Source: Saturnia japonica | Lineage: Eukaryota > Arthropoda > Insecta > Lepidoptera > Saturniidae | Reading direction: 5' to 3' | Assembly: GCA_033032175.1 (NCBI GenBank) | Contig: CM065309.1 | Coordinates: 11,718,001-11,782,000, forward strand | DNA length: 64,000 nucleotides | Part shown: positions 46,130 to 57,142 of the stretch, one piece after another | Layout: each line of letters opens with the position of its first letter | Numbering within the stretch: the stretch's first letter is position 1 | Translations under genes and position numbers: made by a program | The notes under the pieces: generated by a model | What the model was told of the DNA's origin: nothing | The model's input: the letters and a program-made list of their open reading frames with translations, nothing else | Databases searched by the model: none

Positions 46130-47240
46130 TGTTTATAGATCCAGATGCCTAGAGGCGTTTACTTTATATTTGTAGGCCAGTCACTTTTATTTAATGCCCT
46201 TGCTCTTAAATATTAAAGCAGTGGAATTATTCCATGAGCCAAGTCAGTAATATTGAAATAATACGAGAATGTAAAAATATATATTTTTTAATAATTACAT
46301 TTAACCCCTATGTAAAACTATCTTTAAATATACATGACAGTATAATCCGATACTATTTAGATTTTCTGCCTGTCTTCGGTAAGACCGAGGGATAATATAC
46401 ATAAAACTTAAGTATTGTCAAGAACATGGGTATCAATGATAGTAGTTTCACTTATTTGATAATTATGACAAACTGACGGTACTTATCTTATTTTAATATG
46501 GAGAAAGTTTGGAAGGGAATATGTTAGAATAAACTTAATAAATTACTGTCTTTACCGGAAATGTGTATTTACAAATTTTAATATGTAAGCTAATTTTCGA
46601 CCCTTAAAATAGTTTTAATAAGCTTTATAACGATCGTGATCGGAGAATTGCCGTAGACCTTACAAACAGAAATTAATAACGATATATAACAATACAATAA
46701 TATCGAACATAATAACGCTCTTAATGCGGATCCTATTAACATCATTGCCTTGAAACTAAATCGATTCCGATATGTAATTCAAAAATACTTTACTTTATTT
46801 TAAATAATCTATAACATGTAATTCAGCATGCAAGTGACAATTTTTAATATTTGTGTATTAATGACAACTGACGTATTTTAAGTGTACTAATAAATTGGTT
46901 TAAAATCTAGATAAAACATGTAACAAAAATAAAATTTATATTTTTTGTAATGTAATATGTAAACAATTTGTGTACCTATCATTTGTTTCTGTTACTGAAA
47001 TTAGAATCCGTTTTGCCAGTATAAAGCAGTGCTAAATATTAATTAATATAATAATAATAAAAAACAAGAATAATTGTATCAAGTTAACCAACAAACGCCA
47101 TTACTGGGGGTCTTGCTAGACTTTTTAGTCAGTAGTAAATGTATAAATTAAAATTATTGTTCGTTCGTATCTGAAAAACCTCAGATCTGATAATAATCTC
47201 CCAATCTCTAGATAAATAGAGACACAAAACATACTTTTTG
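46130..47240. other. Gene-free AT-rich stretch
   Basis: Nothing recognised. Confidence 0.5.
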
Positions 47241-47244
47241 TTGT

Positions 47245-47409
47245 ATGCATTTCACTGCTTGCAACAAACAATGTAAAAAATGTTCAGCGTTTTCACTATA
47301 CTATGAACTGTGGAATTCGCTTGAAGTGTGTCGTGATCGTGAGTGGAAGGTAGAAACGAACACGGACACGGCTCCGTATGTGACATCTACATATGAAGGA
47401 TCTCGCTAA
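47245..47409 (+). CDS. Short ORF, 54 codons, unidentified
   Basis: ATG at 47245 to TAA at 47407. The peptide begins MHFTACNKQCKKCSAFSLYY, with four Cys in the first 13 residues, and contains EVCRDREWKVETNTDTAPYV. The second half is GC-richer than the surroundings. There is no signal-peptide core, no known domain and no second copy in the window. It is likely to be chance, and is listed because its composition departs from the background. Confidence 0.12.
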   Translation: MHFTACNKQCKKCSAFSLYYELWNSLEVCRDREWKVETNTDTAPYVTSTYEGSR

Positions 47410-48890
47410 CTGCACCCATGTCGAAAGTAGCGTTTTGTTTGTTTAACACGCAACTTAAAGAGACGTGAATTGCAACATCTACACTTAAACCATCGCTAAT
47501 TTGTGAAACTTTCATTAGTTCATCCTAATCTATAGCAAAGAAATAAAATGCGGCAAGACAATAAAGGACAAGAGTTATAAGTACATAAGATATCATATTT
47601 ACACTTCCTGGAAGACAAAGTAAATAGATAAAATGGTACCCACCCTCTTGAATACGAGTGTGTACAATATGTGTGTGTGTGTGTGTGTAATAATGATGCG
47701 TTTATCGCACTTGCAAACGTTGACATTTATATTCGTTTTAAAAGATATTCAAAATATAAATAAAATTAAATCGGATTGCCACCGCGTTTCTACCAGCCAC
47801 ATTAAGTCAGAAAGCGCAATAAAAGTCGGAGCAAGCACCTCAGAGACGGGCCTGAGAAACAAAGGGTAATACGTCTTGGAATTGACTTTTTGAGAATACC
47901 TATGTGAGGTCGCGTCATTCCCAGACGCATTCACTTTTCCTCACAGCGGCCACAAGCGTAATATAAACGACGAAGGTCGAACGCTGTTTTTATTTCCATA
48001 CTCACCTGGTTTTATGCATGAACGTATTCCAGATTGTTTTGAGCATTCTTTCATAAGCTAAACTTCATTTTAAGACTTGCGCGATCATAAATCCTGTTTT
48101 ATGTTAGCACGTTTGGAAATTATGCTGGTCTTAATTTTAGAAATTATGCAAACGAAATTCTTTGATGCTGGAATTACGACTACCAGGTGTTTGATATTTA
48201 TAGATAACCTAACTCGACGGGAAAACTACAGTAAGTATACTACACGTTATATCATAGGTTTCCATTAATTTTGAAGTGATGATGAATCAATGGCAGCGTT
48301 CTCGGATTTCGCGGTGTTCAACGTGGTTTCAAATCCAATAATGGGCATGAGTTTTCACTGCAGGAAAATAACATAATGAAACTATAGCAGGTTTTTTGTT
48401 AGTGATTCTATAATCGTTTCTTTAAAACCTTGCGCCTAGCACCTGTCGGAGTGTTTCAACAGCAGAACTTGAGAGTCAGCTCCCTTTTCAGGTTTAGCGT
48501 ATCTTAATAGTTATATATTCGTAGTACCCAATAAGAATCTCGATTCGAGTTTCCCTGATTAGGTATCATTTTAACAAGCTTTTTTCGGAAAATTTTCGCG
48601 TTCCCTTATCTCAATTAATTTTAAAAGGAACCTACTGTTAGGGTTCATGAACAATGCATAAGTACTACTTTATGTAGTTGATTAAAAGCATATATAAATT
48701 CTCATTAAGTATTCATATTAAAGAGGCCAGATGAAAGAACTACAGACTCGTGGAATCACATCACACACTTTAAATAATTAATTAAAGTATGTTCAATTAT
48801 AAAAAAAATATTTTAAGAGAATTATGGTTTTACTCACATTATACACCCGCAGTGTTGAAAATTGCGTTTTTTTTAATCAACACCACAAAT
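47410..48890. other. Gene-free stretch
   Basis: A less AT-rich patch at about 47770-47990 has several CpGs; frames on both strands there (47633-47869, 47749-47934) overlap and show no domain. The remainder is background. Confidence 0.45.
47671..47688 (+). repeat. (GT)9 microsatellite
   Basis: A perfect GT dinucleotide run. It produces the CVCVCV and THTHTH stretches in the overlapping frames, which are therefore artefacts. Confidence 0.9.
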
Positions 48891-48900
48891 ATTTTATAAA

Positions 48901-49345
48901 CTAGCGTGGTTCCCGCGGCTCAGCACGAGTTTATTACTACGTAGTAGTTATTTACATCCCATAATTTTATTTTGACTTCATATTTATTTGATATTTTTGT
49001 ATTCATATGGCGTATCACTTGAGGAATGGCATGTATAATAATATTATATATATAATATAATGTGCATGTATAATAGCATGTATTGCCCGTATACAATTTT
49101 CATTAAAATCGGTTAAAGTTTTTTATTTTATTCTACGATTTCTAATGTTATTAACGATTCATATAGCCTCTCAACTATGGTATGATGTATATGTGCTTCC
49201 CGTCTACAAAATTTGATCAGAATCGGTTGAGAATCTTTTTTAATTTTTTTTACGATTTCCAGAAGTAATGTTGACAATTGTTATATATAGCCCATCAATT
49301 ATGCAATTACTTATAATTCCAGTGTACAAAATCTGTTAAGGATTA
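48901..49345 (-). mobile_element. Family F Helitron, minus half of a head-to-head array
   Basis: CTAG at 48901-48904 with a GC hairpin (GTGGTTCCCGCGGCTCAGCACG) is the minus-strand 3' terminus, as at 43671. To its right, three monomers run in the same orientation as in that copy: CTTGAGGAATGGCAT...CCCGTATACAATTTTC, CTCAACTATGGTATG...CTTCCCGTCTACAAAATTTG and CATCAATTATGCAAT...CCAGTGTACAAAAT. Orientation changes at about 49345. Confidence 0.7.
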
Positions 49346-49830
49346 AAGAAAATAATAAAACGGGATGATTATGTCTTTGTTCGATTGATAGGGTATAAGA
49401 ATTTTCAATAACATTTTTTAGAAATCGTAAAAAGAATTGTATTTTCGTTAATTCTTGATTGATTTTGAAGAAATTTTGTACACAGGAAGTTTAAGTTATT
49501 ACGTGAATGATGGGCAATAAGGATTGTCAAAAAATAACTAATTTGTATAAATTATCAACCGCTTTTGGTACAAAATTGGGGCCTTCATTGGGCCCCAATT
49601 ATTTCAAAAATATGTAAAAAAAGGAAAACATTTTTAGTAATTCCTCAACTAGTTTTTATGAAACTGTACATGGTAAGTGCATGACATTCCTTAATTGATA
49701 GGCTATATGAGTTGTCAATAATATGTATAAATTAAAATTACGGGAAGTAAATAAAGTTAAAGTAGTTAAAGTTATGACAATTGAAAAATTGGCCGTTATT
49801 ACGGTACAAAATTTAAAATTACATTTTATC
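49346..49830 (+). mobile_element. Family F monomers, plus half of the array
   Basis: The monomers here are reverse-complementary to those at 48960-49340: TTCGATTGATAGGGTATAAG, GATTTTGAAGAAATTTTGTA then CACAGGAAG, ATGGGCAATAAGGATTGTC, TTTTTATGAAACTGTACATGGTAAG, TTGATAGGCTATATGAGTTG. They run like those at 39430-39890. No terminal hairpin or CTAG was found at the right edge, so this half is incomplete. A perfect 10 bp stem hairpin lies inside (49574-49600). Confidence 0.65.
49574..49600. repeat. Perfect GC-rich hairpin
   Basis: Arms AATTGGGGCC (49574-49583) and GGCCCCAATT (49591-49600) around a 7-base loop. It stands in very AT-rich DNA within the family F array. Confidence 0.75.
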
Positions 49831-49834
49831 TCGG

Positions 49835-51295
49835 ATTTCACAATGTTACAAATATCATTGAAATTTACTTTTCAAAATAAATGACATACAAAGTTGCATG
49901 TTTACTATATATGTATTTTACGTATACCTATATTTACTTATACAAATTAAACTTGTGCACACTGCCAAAATTATAATGGACATTGTATACAGTAGCCCAC
50001 GCTTTTCACAGGTTTACAAAAATAATATAATAGGTATCTTTGTGAAATGTCACTTACATCATCTGCTGTGGGTAGACATTTATAAACAAACTTTTGTACC
50101 ATAAAAATTGTGATGTGAGATAAAATAATTGATTTTATCTTTAGCGAAGATTAATTTTTGTTACATTTTCTATCGTAACCTTAAAACTACAACGTTGTCA
50201 AGTTAATAAGGTAAGACTAAAACCACAGTATCGAATCCAGATAGACTTAATTAAATTTTTAGTTAAGCTGTTAGTTTTTTAAGTTTTGAGAATGAAGTTT
50301 TCTGTTTACACAGTATAAATAAACTATCCACTAACAGGCACTGAGCTCACATGGCCTACGCTTTTCTCAGAACGTTACAAAGGCCTATATTTAACGGTGA
50401 TACGTAAAAATAGTTTAGGATAAGAACTTAATATGAGTCAAAAGTAGTGAATAAAAAAACCATAAAAATGAAATTGATACAACCGAATGTAAAACTTACA
50501 TCTCAAGTGTTCCAAGCATATTCAAATTTAAATTTTAGTTATTAGTAATAGATCCCCACTCAAAAATAAAAAAAATATTCGGAAGAACTATATGCGAATT
50601 ATTAAATTAATGCCTACTAAACTGTTTTTTTTTGTAATGTACAATTTCGAATAACTTCATTATCATTTTCATCATATTCATACCATAATATATTTTTTAT
50701 TATGTACGTTAAAAAATAGGTTCCAATGCGAACAAATAATTGTTGTGTAATAATTGTTATCACGATCATTACGTACATTACTACACACAATATTTCTATC
50801 ATATAATATTATACTTTTACTTATACACGCCATTTTTCAGTTTTTTTTTCTTAAAACGTGACAATTCATTAAATACATATCGCTCATGCAATAGAACAAC
50901 GACGTAATAATTACGTTGATGTAATTTTTCAGTAGAAACATTTAAAAGTTTTGAATTGATGAATATTTAGCGAATTTAAGCCTATTCCCTAACGACATTC
51001 TCTCCCTCTATCATAAACTATTGTAAGAACAATTATGATATTTTTTGTATAGATAGTTTTTGTAACAGGAACTTATGAAACCAAAATGTCAATTTCAACT
51101 TTTTTTAAATTATGTCATTGTAGAATTGTATGAGCGATATGTTTTTTTATTCTTATAATAATTGAGGCTAGTTATATAAATACAGGAACTGGATTATTTT
51201 TGTTGCTTTTAAACTGGACAAATGTGAAAAGGTCAAAATCCTCTAAAAATAATGAATTTAATTAACATAGCTCTGTCGAAGAAGAATGTCATACA
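49835..51295. other. Gene-free AT-rich stretch
   Basis: Nothing recognised; frames at 49898-50104 and 50617-50802 are background. Confidence 0.5.
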
Positions 51296-51297
51296 CA

Positions 51298-51822
51298 ATT
51301 AATAAAATAGAAGTGTATGTTTGTAATGTCAAAATAACGACTTTTACTAAATGCACATGAAAATATATACTGCTCTTATACAAAAAAAAAAACTATTTAA
51401 ATTATACTTTTTAAATTATTGTCTGTATGTCTGTTTGTTCTGGCTAATCTCCGAAATGACTGCATCGATTTTGACGGCACTTTCACTGGTAGATAGCTGA
51501 TGTTATAAGGAGTAACTTAGGTTACCGTTTATATTATAATAACATTTAGGGTTCCACGTAAAAAAAACTGATCATGATGAATAAATTTCGGCTCTTAAAT
51601 GGCTTACGCTGAGTAAACCATAAGAGATATGTCAAATTAATGTACTACATAATTGTAGACATTAAAAATACCTACAAACAAATCAGTGAGAGTATAGGTA
51701 TATCCTCGAATGAACACCCACAATAAGCACAAAATAACTGGGAGCGGGGAACCAAGATTCGTGCGTGTGCCCGATCGATTGCATTCTGTGGTCCACGTGA
51801 GCGATGCCGAGGGCACAGCTAG
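51298..51822 (+). mobile_element. Family B Helitron, full-length copy
   Basis: Co-linear with 23507-24012: ATAAAATAGAAGTGTATGTT, CTGTCTGTATGTCTGTTTG-type words, GACTGCATCGATTTTGACGG, TAGATAGCTGATGTTATAAG, GGGTTCCACG, AAACCATAAGAGATATGTC, CACCCACAATAAGCACA. The 3' end is GTCCACGTGAGCGATGCCGA then GGGCACAGCTAG at 51822. The next base is C rather than T, so the junction may have mutated. Minus-strand frames within it are incidental. Confidence 0.78.
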
Positions 51823-51829
51823 CCTGAAC

Positions 51830-52605
51830 ATGTAAAGGAATTACAAGTACACTGTTTACTTGTTTAATGCACCAATTTAATCTTTTACAACAATTCATCT
51901 TCGTGCTCTAGATAAATGTCTCGATAACTGTCAATGAATGATTGACGTTAACGTTTCACTCGGAGAAGGGCAAAAGTTAGTAGCCCAGTAGCCCGGCACG
52001 CTGAACAAAGCTTAGTAGTCGTTTTATTCTCCAAGTGATTGATTACTCTATCTTGGTACGTCTGACAAAAATTAAGTTCCAAGTATTAGTAGCACTTTAT
52101 CACGTTGTAAGATCAAAATGGTTATTCGTTATGCTGGTAGAGAAGTTCACGTCCTTAGAATCAATGACACTAATGATTATATTTATGAAATGGCGTAAAA
52201 AATGCTGATGTACTGTAATTTTAATTGGACTTTGGATCAGTAAAAGGTGATACCGTTAGGTATATTATACATAAATTGTTGAAACATCATAATGCATATT
52301 ATTCAATTATATTAGAACAATTTAACCTTTGGACGTAAACATACACGCTTGAACTTAATATTAATTTTTAAAACTGCTGTTAGTTTAAAATATCTATTAT
52401 TGAAATTTGAGATAGTGTACGTACAATGTAACAATATATGAACTTTCGTAAATACTTATGACTGTTTTGAATAGAGTAGAAAACAGAGAAACGAATTACT
52501 CTAAACTAATTTTAATGCTGAAGGTAATTTCTGTGATATACATTATTGTGAACGCTAAATATTGGAACTCGCGTAACTTTCTAAAATCATACATGTATTA
52601 CAATA
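51830..52605. other. Gene-free stretch
   Basis: AT-rich, nothing recognised. Confidence 0.5.
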
Positions 52606-52611
52606 ATCCTT

Positions 52612-52768
52612 AAACAAAGCGGCAATCAGTTCCTATCGAGCTTTTAAGGGTCGGCAACGCGCATGTGATGCTTCTGGTGTTGTAAGCGTCCATTGGCTGC
52701 GGTGTCCGCTTACCATCAGGCGGACCGCACGCTTGCTTGCCAGCATCGTGGTATTAAAAAAATCACCT
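52612..52768 (+). repeat. LINE 3' end repeat with A tail
   Basis: TTTTAAGGGTCGGCAACGCG, CATGTGATGCTTCTGGTGTT, GTAAGCGTCCATTGGCTGCG, CGCTTACCATCAGGCGGACC, TTGCTTGCCAGCATCGTGGT, then a short A run. It matches the minus-strand copy at 33485-33700. I recall it as one of the most abundant 3' ends in lepidopteran genomes. Confidence 0.65.
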
Positions 52769-52769
52769 C

Positions 52770-53500
52770 CCATCACTGGCCACGTCTTTTCTTTATGTCA
52801 TTATCGAGGTCAAGTGTGAATCAATACCGTAAATAATGAAAAGCCCGCTATTTCTTTATCAAAAAACAGGTACTCACAATGCAATACCCTCCATTTTCTA
52901 CCGCTCTATATCGATGTAGCATTTTATAATGTGAATAAAATGGCATAAGAGAACGTTATATTTTCAACAATATTTTTATTTTAGGCTTAGTAAAAGGATT
53001 ACTTATTAAAATCGTCCAGTCGCATCAATAAATATCGCTATAAAACTGATAAATCGGCATCAGTCAGCTCAAGGAGTGGACAACCTCAATTATTTCCATA
53101 GCGCCGATGACTCAGGCCCTTCATTAATGCAGTGATCTGCCTAAAGGCTTTTCGCAGATATATAACATAACTCAGGCGCGTAGACAATGTAGGAACAAGT
53201 TGGTTAGCCCGCCACTATATAAATTATTCATGACCGATATCACAAAAAGTTATACTCCAACAGATAAGGAGTAGGCAGTAGACATTTTTTTTTCAAGATA
53301 GAGCAAAATTTTGTTTTTATTTAATGACAGCGGTTGAGGGTGCGCTTCTGTTCCCAGACGATATGGAATAAAAAGAATTTTCATTGTTCACAGATACCTT
53401 TTTTTATATTGATTTTTGGTTTTTTTTTACAGCTTATGTATTTTTTGTTTCTGAGAAAAAGCATATACTTATTACTAAATTTAAAAATTGTTTGTCGCGT
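52770..53500. other. Gene-free stretch
   Basis: A less AT-rich patch at about 53050-53220 is unidentified. Overlapping plus and minus frames at 53334-53623 are low-complexity. Confidence 0.45.
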
Positions 53501-53504
53501 GTTT

Positions 53505-53784
53505 GATCTAGTTATATGTATATAAATCTTGTGTCTGTCTGTATACTGTATATCTTCTAAACGATTTGACCGATTTAGGTCATTATCATACAATATATTT
53601 CTTTTGTCAAGACGATGGTTCATAGCTATGGTGTGCTAATTCTTACTAATTCTATATTTATCGACAAAAGTTACTCATATTCGCAATACATTTTGATTAC
53701 GATTCAAAAGAAATAATCACAAAATCTGGACCCTATAGTTGGCGTTGTGAGAAAAAGCAGTACAACGTCTGCCGGGCCAACTAG
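53505..53784 (+). mobile_element. Family D Helitron
   Basis: It starts around ATGTATATAAATCTTGTGTC, followed by CTAAACGATTTGACCGATTT and, at the end, AGCAGTACAACGTCTGCCGG then GCCAACTAG (53784) with T next. The GCAGTACAACGTTTGCCGGG-type end is, from memory, a frequent lepidopteran Helitron terminus. It is a different terminus from families A, B, C and F. No coding sequence. Confidence 0.6.
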
Positions 53785-53789
53785 TTTAA

Positions 53790-54570
53790 TATAAAATTAC
53801 ATGTAATATAAGGTAAGAACCAAGGTAACCATTACTCCAAGTTAAGGTCAAGTACCTAACCTACTGAAGATTAGAGAGAATCAGGGACGCATTCTGTCCG
53901 AGAATACCGAATAGTCGGTTTTAATATTTCTAATATCTTTATATTGTTTTATTCTATACAAGAACATAAATTATTATTGACACTGAATTATATTTAAACG
54001 GTTAAATTTAGGGGTATTATGTTTGTCAATTAAAATTTATATGTGGGCGTGAGAATCACCGTAGTTCGTAGTAAATTACTCGAATACAGCGGTCTGCTAA
54101 AAATAATTTTCTGTGAATCATACTCCATTCAGTAGTCGAGTCGAGTGACGCAGCATTACAACTCTTATCGCCGCGATAAAAGCTATTTCTACTAAATTCT
54201 TATTATTATTATTAGTACTACGTAAAATTATATAATTGTACTTGTATTTAAGATAGTATTTATGAATTTTAAATAAGGTTTTTGTACGAAGCAATGTTTG
54301 TTCAGTGATAGTGGGCGGACACCGCGTCGACTGACTTGACTTCGAAAACCTACAATGAGCCGGAGCTTTTGATGAAGCAAAACATTGTGATAAAATCATA
54401 GCATGGTGATAGGACATCTTTAATACCCGCCTAGCTAACTACCATCATCAGGTTAAAAATCTGTCGCTGCAGCTCCAACTGAAAGCCAGTTCCCCCACAA
54501 AGCATAGTGTGTCACATCTTGATACATATGTGAACAATACATAATTTCGCCAAAACAATATCGATTATTA
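53790..54570. other. Gene-free stretch
   Basis: A 99-codon minus frame (54118-54417) has an Asn-run and AT-rich centre and no domain; I regard it as chance. Slightly higher GC at 54300-54500. Confidence 0.45.
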
Positions 54571-54577
54571 TAGCGAA

Positions 54578-54890
54578 CTAGTTGTGCCCGCGATTCGGCT
54601 CGCGTGGACTACGAGCGCACACGTGAGTCGTACTGCCCTCGCTTCCAATCGGCACCCACGGCGCGGCGCGGCGCGGCGGTTGGCATCCGGTTATTTTAAA
54701 GACTTAAAACATATATGAGCCCCAAAATTTTTTTGCCTAATTGATTCACCATTATCGTCACTACTTACTTTGTATATTACTTTATCTAACAAAATATATC
54801 CTAAAACCTATTTAAAAAATGGGATGGAATAAAATGGGGACTGACAGACAGAGAGACGTTGAGATTTATAAAGATGTAGATAGATAATTG
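54578..54890 (-). mobile_element. Family B Helitron, minus strand
   Basis: The CTAG terminus (54578-54581) is followed rightward by TTGTGCCCGCGATTCGGCTC and GCGTGGAC, the reverse complement of a Helitron 3' end with its hairpin. A GGCGC-type run at 54660-54676 and TAACAAAATATATCCTAAAA come next, then GACAGACAGAGAGACGTTGA. The last two words are shared with 3400-3490. Confidence 0.65.
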
Positions 54891-54894
54891 GCGA

Positions 54895-55305
54895 TACCGA
54901 TATCAAAGTTTATTAATAATTAATGAAGTATGTAAGCTTCTACACAATCTTACCCGACAAGTGTGGGGTAAAGTTTATCGGGTACTAATCTTTCTTAATG
55001 AATGGTAGGTATTTGATATTATTTTTTTAAAACCCAGCTTCAAAATGGATTATTTTTGAAAAAAAATGTCAAATCAAAATTAATAATAGGTAAATAGTAG
55101 TAAAATAATACAACGCTCAATAAAGACTAATGTCGCCGCTAGGATCACGCGCAGCTCTCCCGCCTACTACGAAAGCGAAACATCATTGCTTCGTACGCTT
55201 TTCAAGTTGTTACACATCGGTTGTGAAATAATCGGCGATCCCGATATATCGATTTGACGTTTATATCGGCCAATATAGCGCATTGATATCATTACATCAC
55301 TAGTT
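54895..55305. other. Gene-free stretch
   Basis: No element recognised; a mixed patch with CpGs at 55130-55290. Confidence 0.4.
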
Positions 55306-55311
55306 ACTTAA

Positions 55312-55498
55312 CACCTTGGTGCCGTAGCCAAATTGCCTTTCTATAATCGTCAACGCTAACGAAAACGAAAAAAATGTATGCAGTTGACTTATATGATCAC
55401 GTGAATTAACGATGAGAATTATGTGAAATACATACATTTTTTTCGTTTTCGTTAGCGTTAACGATTGTAGAAAAGCAACTTAGCTACGGCCCCAGGTG
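55312..55498. mobile_element. Foldback MITE with about 70 bp inverted arms
   Basis: The left arm (55312-55380) contains GCCGTAGCC, CTTTCTATAATCGTCAACGC and TAACGAAAACGAAAAAAATG. The right arm (55431-55498) is its reverse complement with few mismatches: CATTTTTTTCGTTTTCGTTA, GCGTTAACGATTGTAGAAAA, GCTACGGC. The arms continue out to CACCT / AGGTG. The central loop is about 50 bp. No target duplication is obvious and there is no coding potential. A non-autonomous DNA transposon fits best. Transcribed, it would form a long hairpin RNA. Confidence 0.85.
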
Positions 55499-55721
55499 AG
55501 ATTGTGGTTAAACGTTAAAACTTATGTGAATAAAAAACGTGGTTACAATTTATATAATTCATAAGGATTACCTACCATAGTTTTTTCATTGTTTTTCCTC
55601 ATTTAAAGAAATGAGTAAATAAGAGGAAGTTTACAAATGCGTATTATTAAAATGTAGAATACTGAAAATGCCAATCAGAATGATTCTTATTGAATCCATA
55701 CGGTTTGACTGAGTTTTAAAA

Positions 55722-55743
55722 ATATAAATAAATAAATAAATAA
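55722..55743 (+). repeat. (AAAT)n microsatellite
   Basis: ATAAATAAATAAATAAATAA run. Confidence 0.8.
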
Positions 55744-55900
55744 TATAGCTTTGAGCAATAAATTTATGACTTGGCAAAGATTACAAAACAAATCGTTGTA
55801 TCCGCTCAAGACAACACAGACCAATAAGTTTTCCTTTTGGCAATCCTTACTGGTTTCAGGGAAATTACGTGTACACCAAAATAAACTTGTCGATTCTTAC

Positions 55901-56015
55901 AAGTACAAAGTCGATTAGCACTAGTGTGCCTTCTGGCGTCGCGACGCCCTGAATTCCATCCGGGACACATACAAATAAGTCGAAGGCGAGTATTACGTGT
56001 CGTTTAAGGAACACA
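55901..56015 (-). CDS. Weak candidate internal exon, unidentified
   Basis: Minus strand. The acceptor-like GTAACACATACAG abuts 56015. A donor-like GTAAGA follows 55901 at 55900-55895. Between them one frame is open and encodes VFLKRHVILAFDLFVCVPDG and IQGVATPEGTLVLIDFVL. The stretch is GC-richer than its flanks and is part of a 110-codon minus frame (55865-56197), one of the longest in the window. No family recognised, no partner exon seen. Chance is quite possible. Confidence 0.17.
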
Positions 56016-56199
56016 CTGTATGTGTTACAGAAATAATTAGCATTATTTACTGAATGATTGAGATACCTCTTAAGTCTACCTAATGGGATAAGAATATTTC
56101 TAATATGTATTATTTTCTTCTTAACATGTCTGTCCTTGGTAAATATTATAAGATTATCGCTTGACTTATGGTCATTTACTAAGATGGCCTTTTTCACTT

Positions 56200-56695
56200 T
56201 CCATTGTTTTTCTTGCTATTTATATTCTTTATTCATTAACTTACCAAAATATCGCTAATGCTACTTCTATTGCAATCTCTTTAGATGGAAAATATTTACC
56301 TAAAATTTGAGTAACAAATTTAAGAACGATGAAATTTTAAGGCTTCAATCATTCTGCGTTTGACTTGCACTTATATAATTTCATCAAAAAAACGAAAGTA
56401 GGATCAGACCACCAGTTTCGAGCTCAAGTATCATATTAGGATTTAATTTTCTTAAACAGCTTTAGACAAACGTTATACACATTAAAGGGTTGAAAAAATT
56501 GTCAGCATACTTAATATATATTATATACGTATATATATTCTAATATATTATATATAACAATATATTATATATTTTCCAATAGGCACGAGGAATATCTCAG
56601 TTTTATGTTTATTCAGCAAGAGGTATTTTTTTATAATTATACTAACTGTATGTTTCACCCTCCTATAATTTAAAAGACACCTTTAAAAAAAAATC
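56200..56695. other. Gene-free, AT palindromes
   Basis: A dense run of ATATATTATATA-type palindromes lies at about 56512-56573. Otherwise nothing. Confidence 0.5.
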
Positions 56696-56699
56696 TTAA

Positions 56700-56882
56700 A
56701 AGTAGCCTATGTGTTAATCCAAGGTGCTGACATCTTGAATTTAGCTGAATTTTTTGAGAATTTTTGAGGTAGCTGTCTACCTCCATACTAAATTTCATCA
56801 AAATTGGTCTAGTCGTTTGAGCGTGAAGAAGTAACAAACATATAAACACACAAACTTTCACCTTTATAATTTTAGTAGCTAG
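56700..56882 (+). repeat. Retroelement 3' end repeat
   Basis: TAGCCTATGTGTTAATCCAA, TACCTCCATACTAAATTTCA, TCAAAATTGGTCTAGTCGTT, GAGCGTGAAGAAGTAACAAA, ACACACAAACTTTCACCTTT and ATAATTTTAGTAG. I recall this as a very common lepidopteran non-LTR retroelement or SINE 3' end. The 109-codon minus frame across it is not a gene. Confidence 0.55.
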
Positions 56883-57074
56883 GATTACCATCACAAGTAA
56901 ATTAAACTTTATTAATATTGTTTTCGTTGTATTATTTTTTATTATTTTAAATCGGTAATTTATATTTAATATAATTGTATTTATAGATAAATAAACCAAA
57001 ATATGATTATTGTAATAAAACTGAAATGCTTTTAGTTACAATATTAATTATATTTTGGTATATATCTTATTATA

Positions 57075-57094
57075 TTAAGTGAGCAATTCTTGTG

Positions 57095-57142
<48 letters not shown>

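Noticed and set aside
47520..47726. Frame with His-Thr repeat
   Set aside because: The THTHTH stretch is the (GT)9 microsatellite read on the other strand.
48008..48060. Minus-strand exon ending at a good donor (CCAG then GTGAGT near 48005)
   Set aside because: The donor word is good, but the upstream frame is short, has no convincing acceptor and no protein character.
51637..51898. Two overlapping minus frames as genes
   Set aside because: They fall inside a family B Helitron copy and are not conserved in its other copies.
54118..54417. 99-codon minus frame as a gene
   Set aside because: The centre is poly-Asn/Tyr/Lys from AT-rich DNA, with no recognisable motif.
55312..55498. microRNA precursor
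   Set aside because: The arms are far longer and more perfect than a miRNA hairpin, and the terminal CACCT/AGGTG repeats fit a MITE better.
56670..56999. 109-codon minus frame as a gene
   Set aside because: It overlaps a retroelement 3' end read backwards, and the remainder is AT-rich low complexity.
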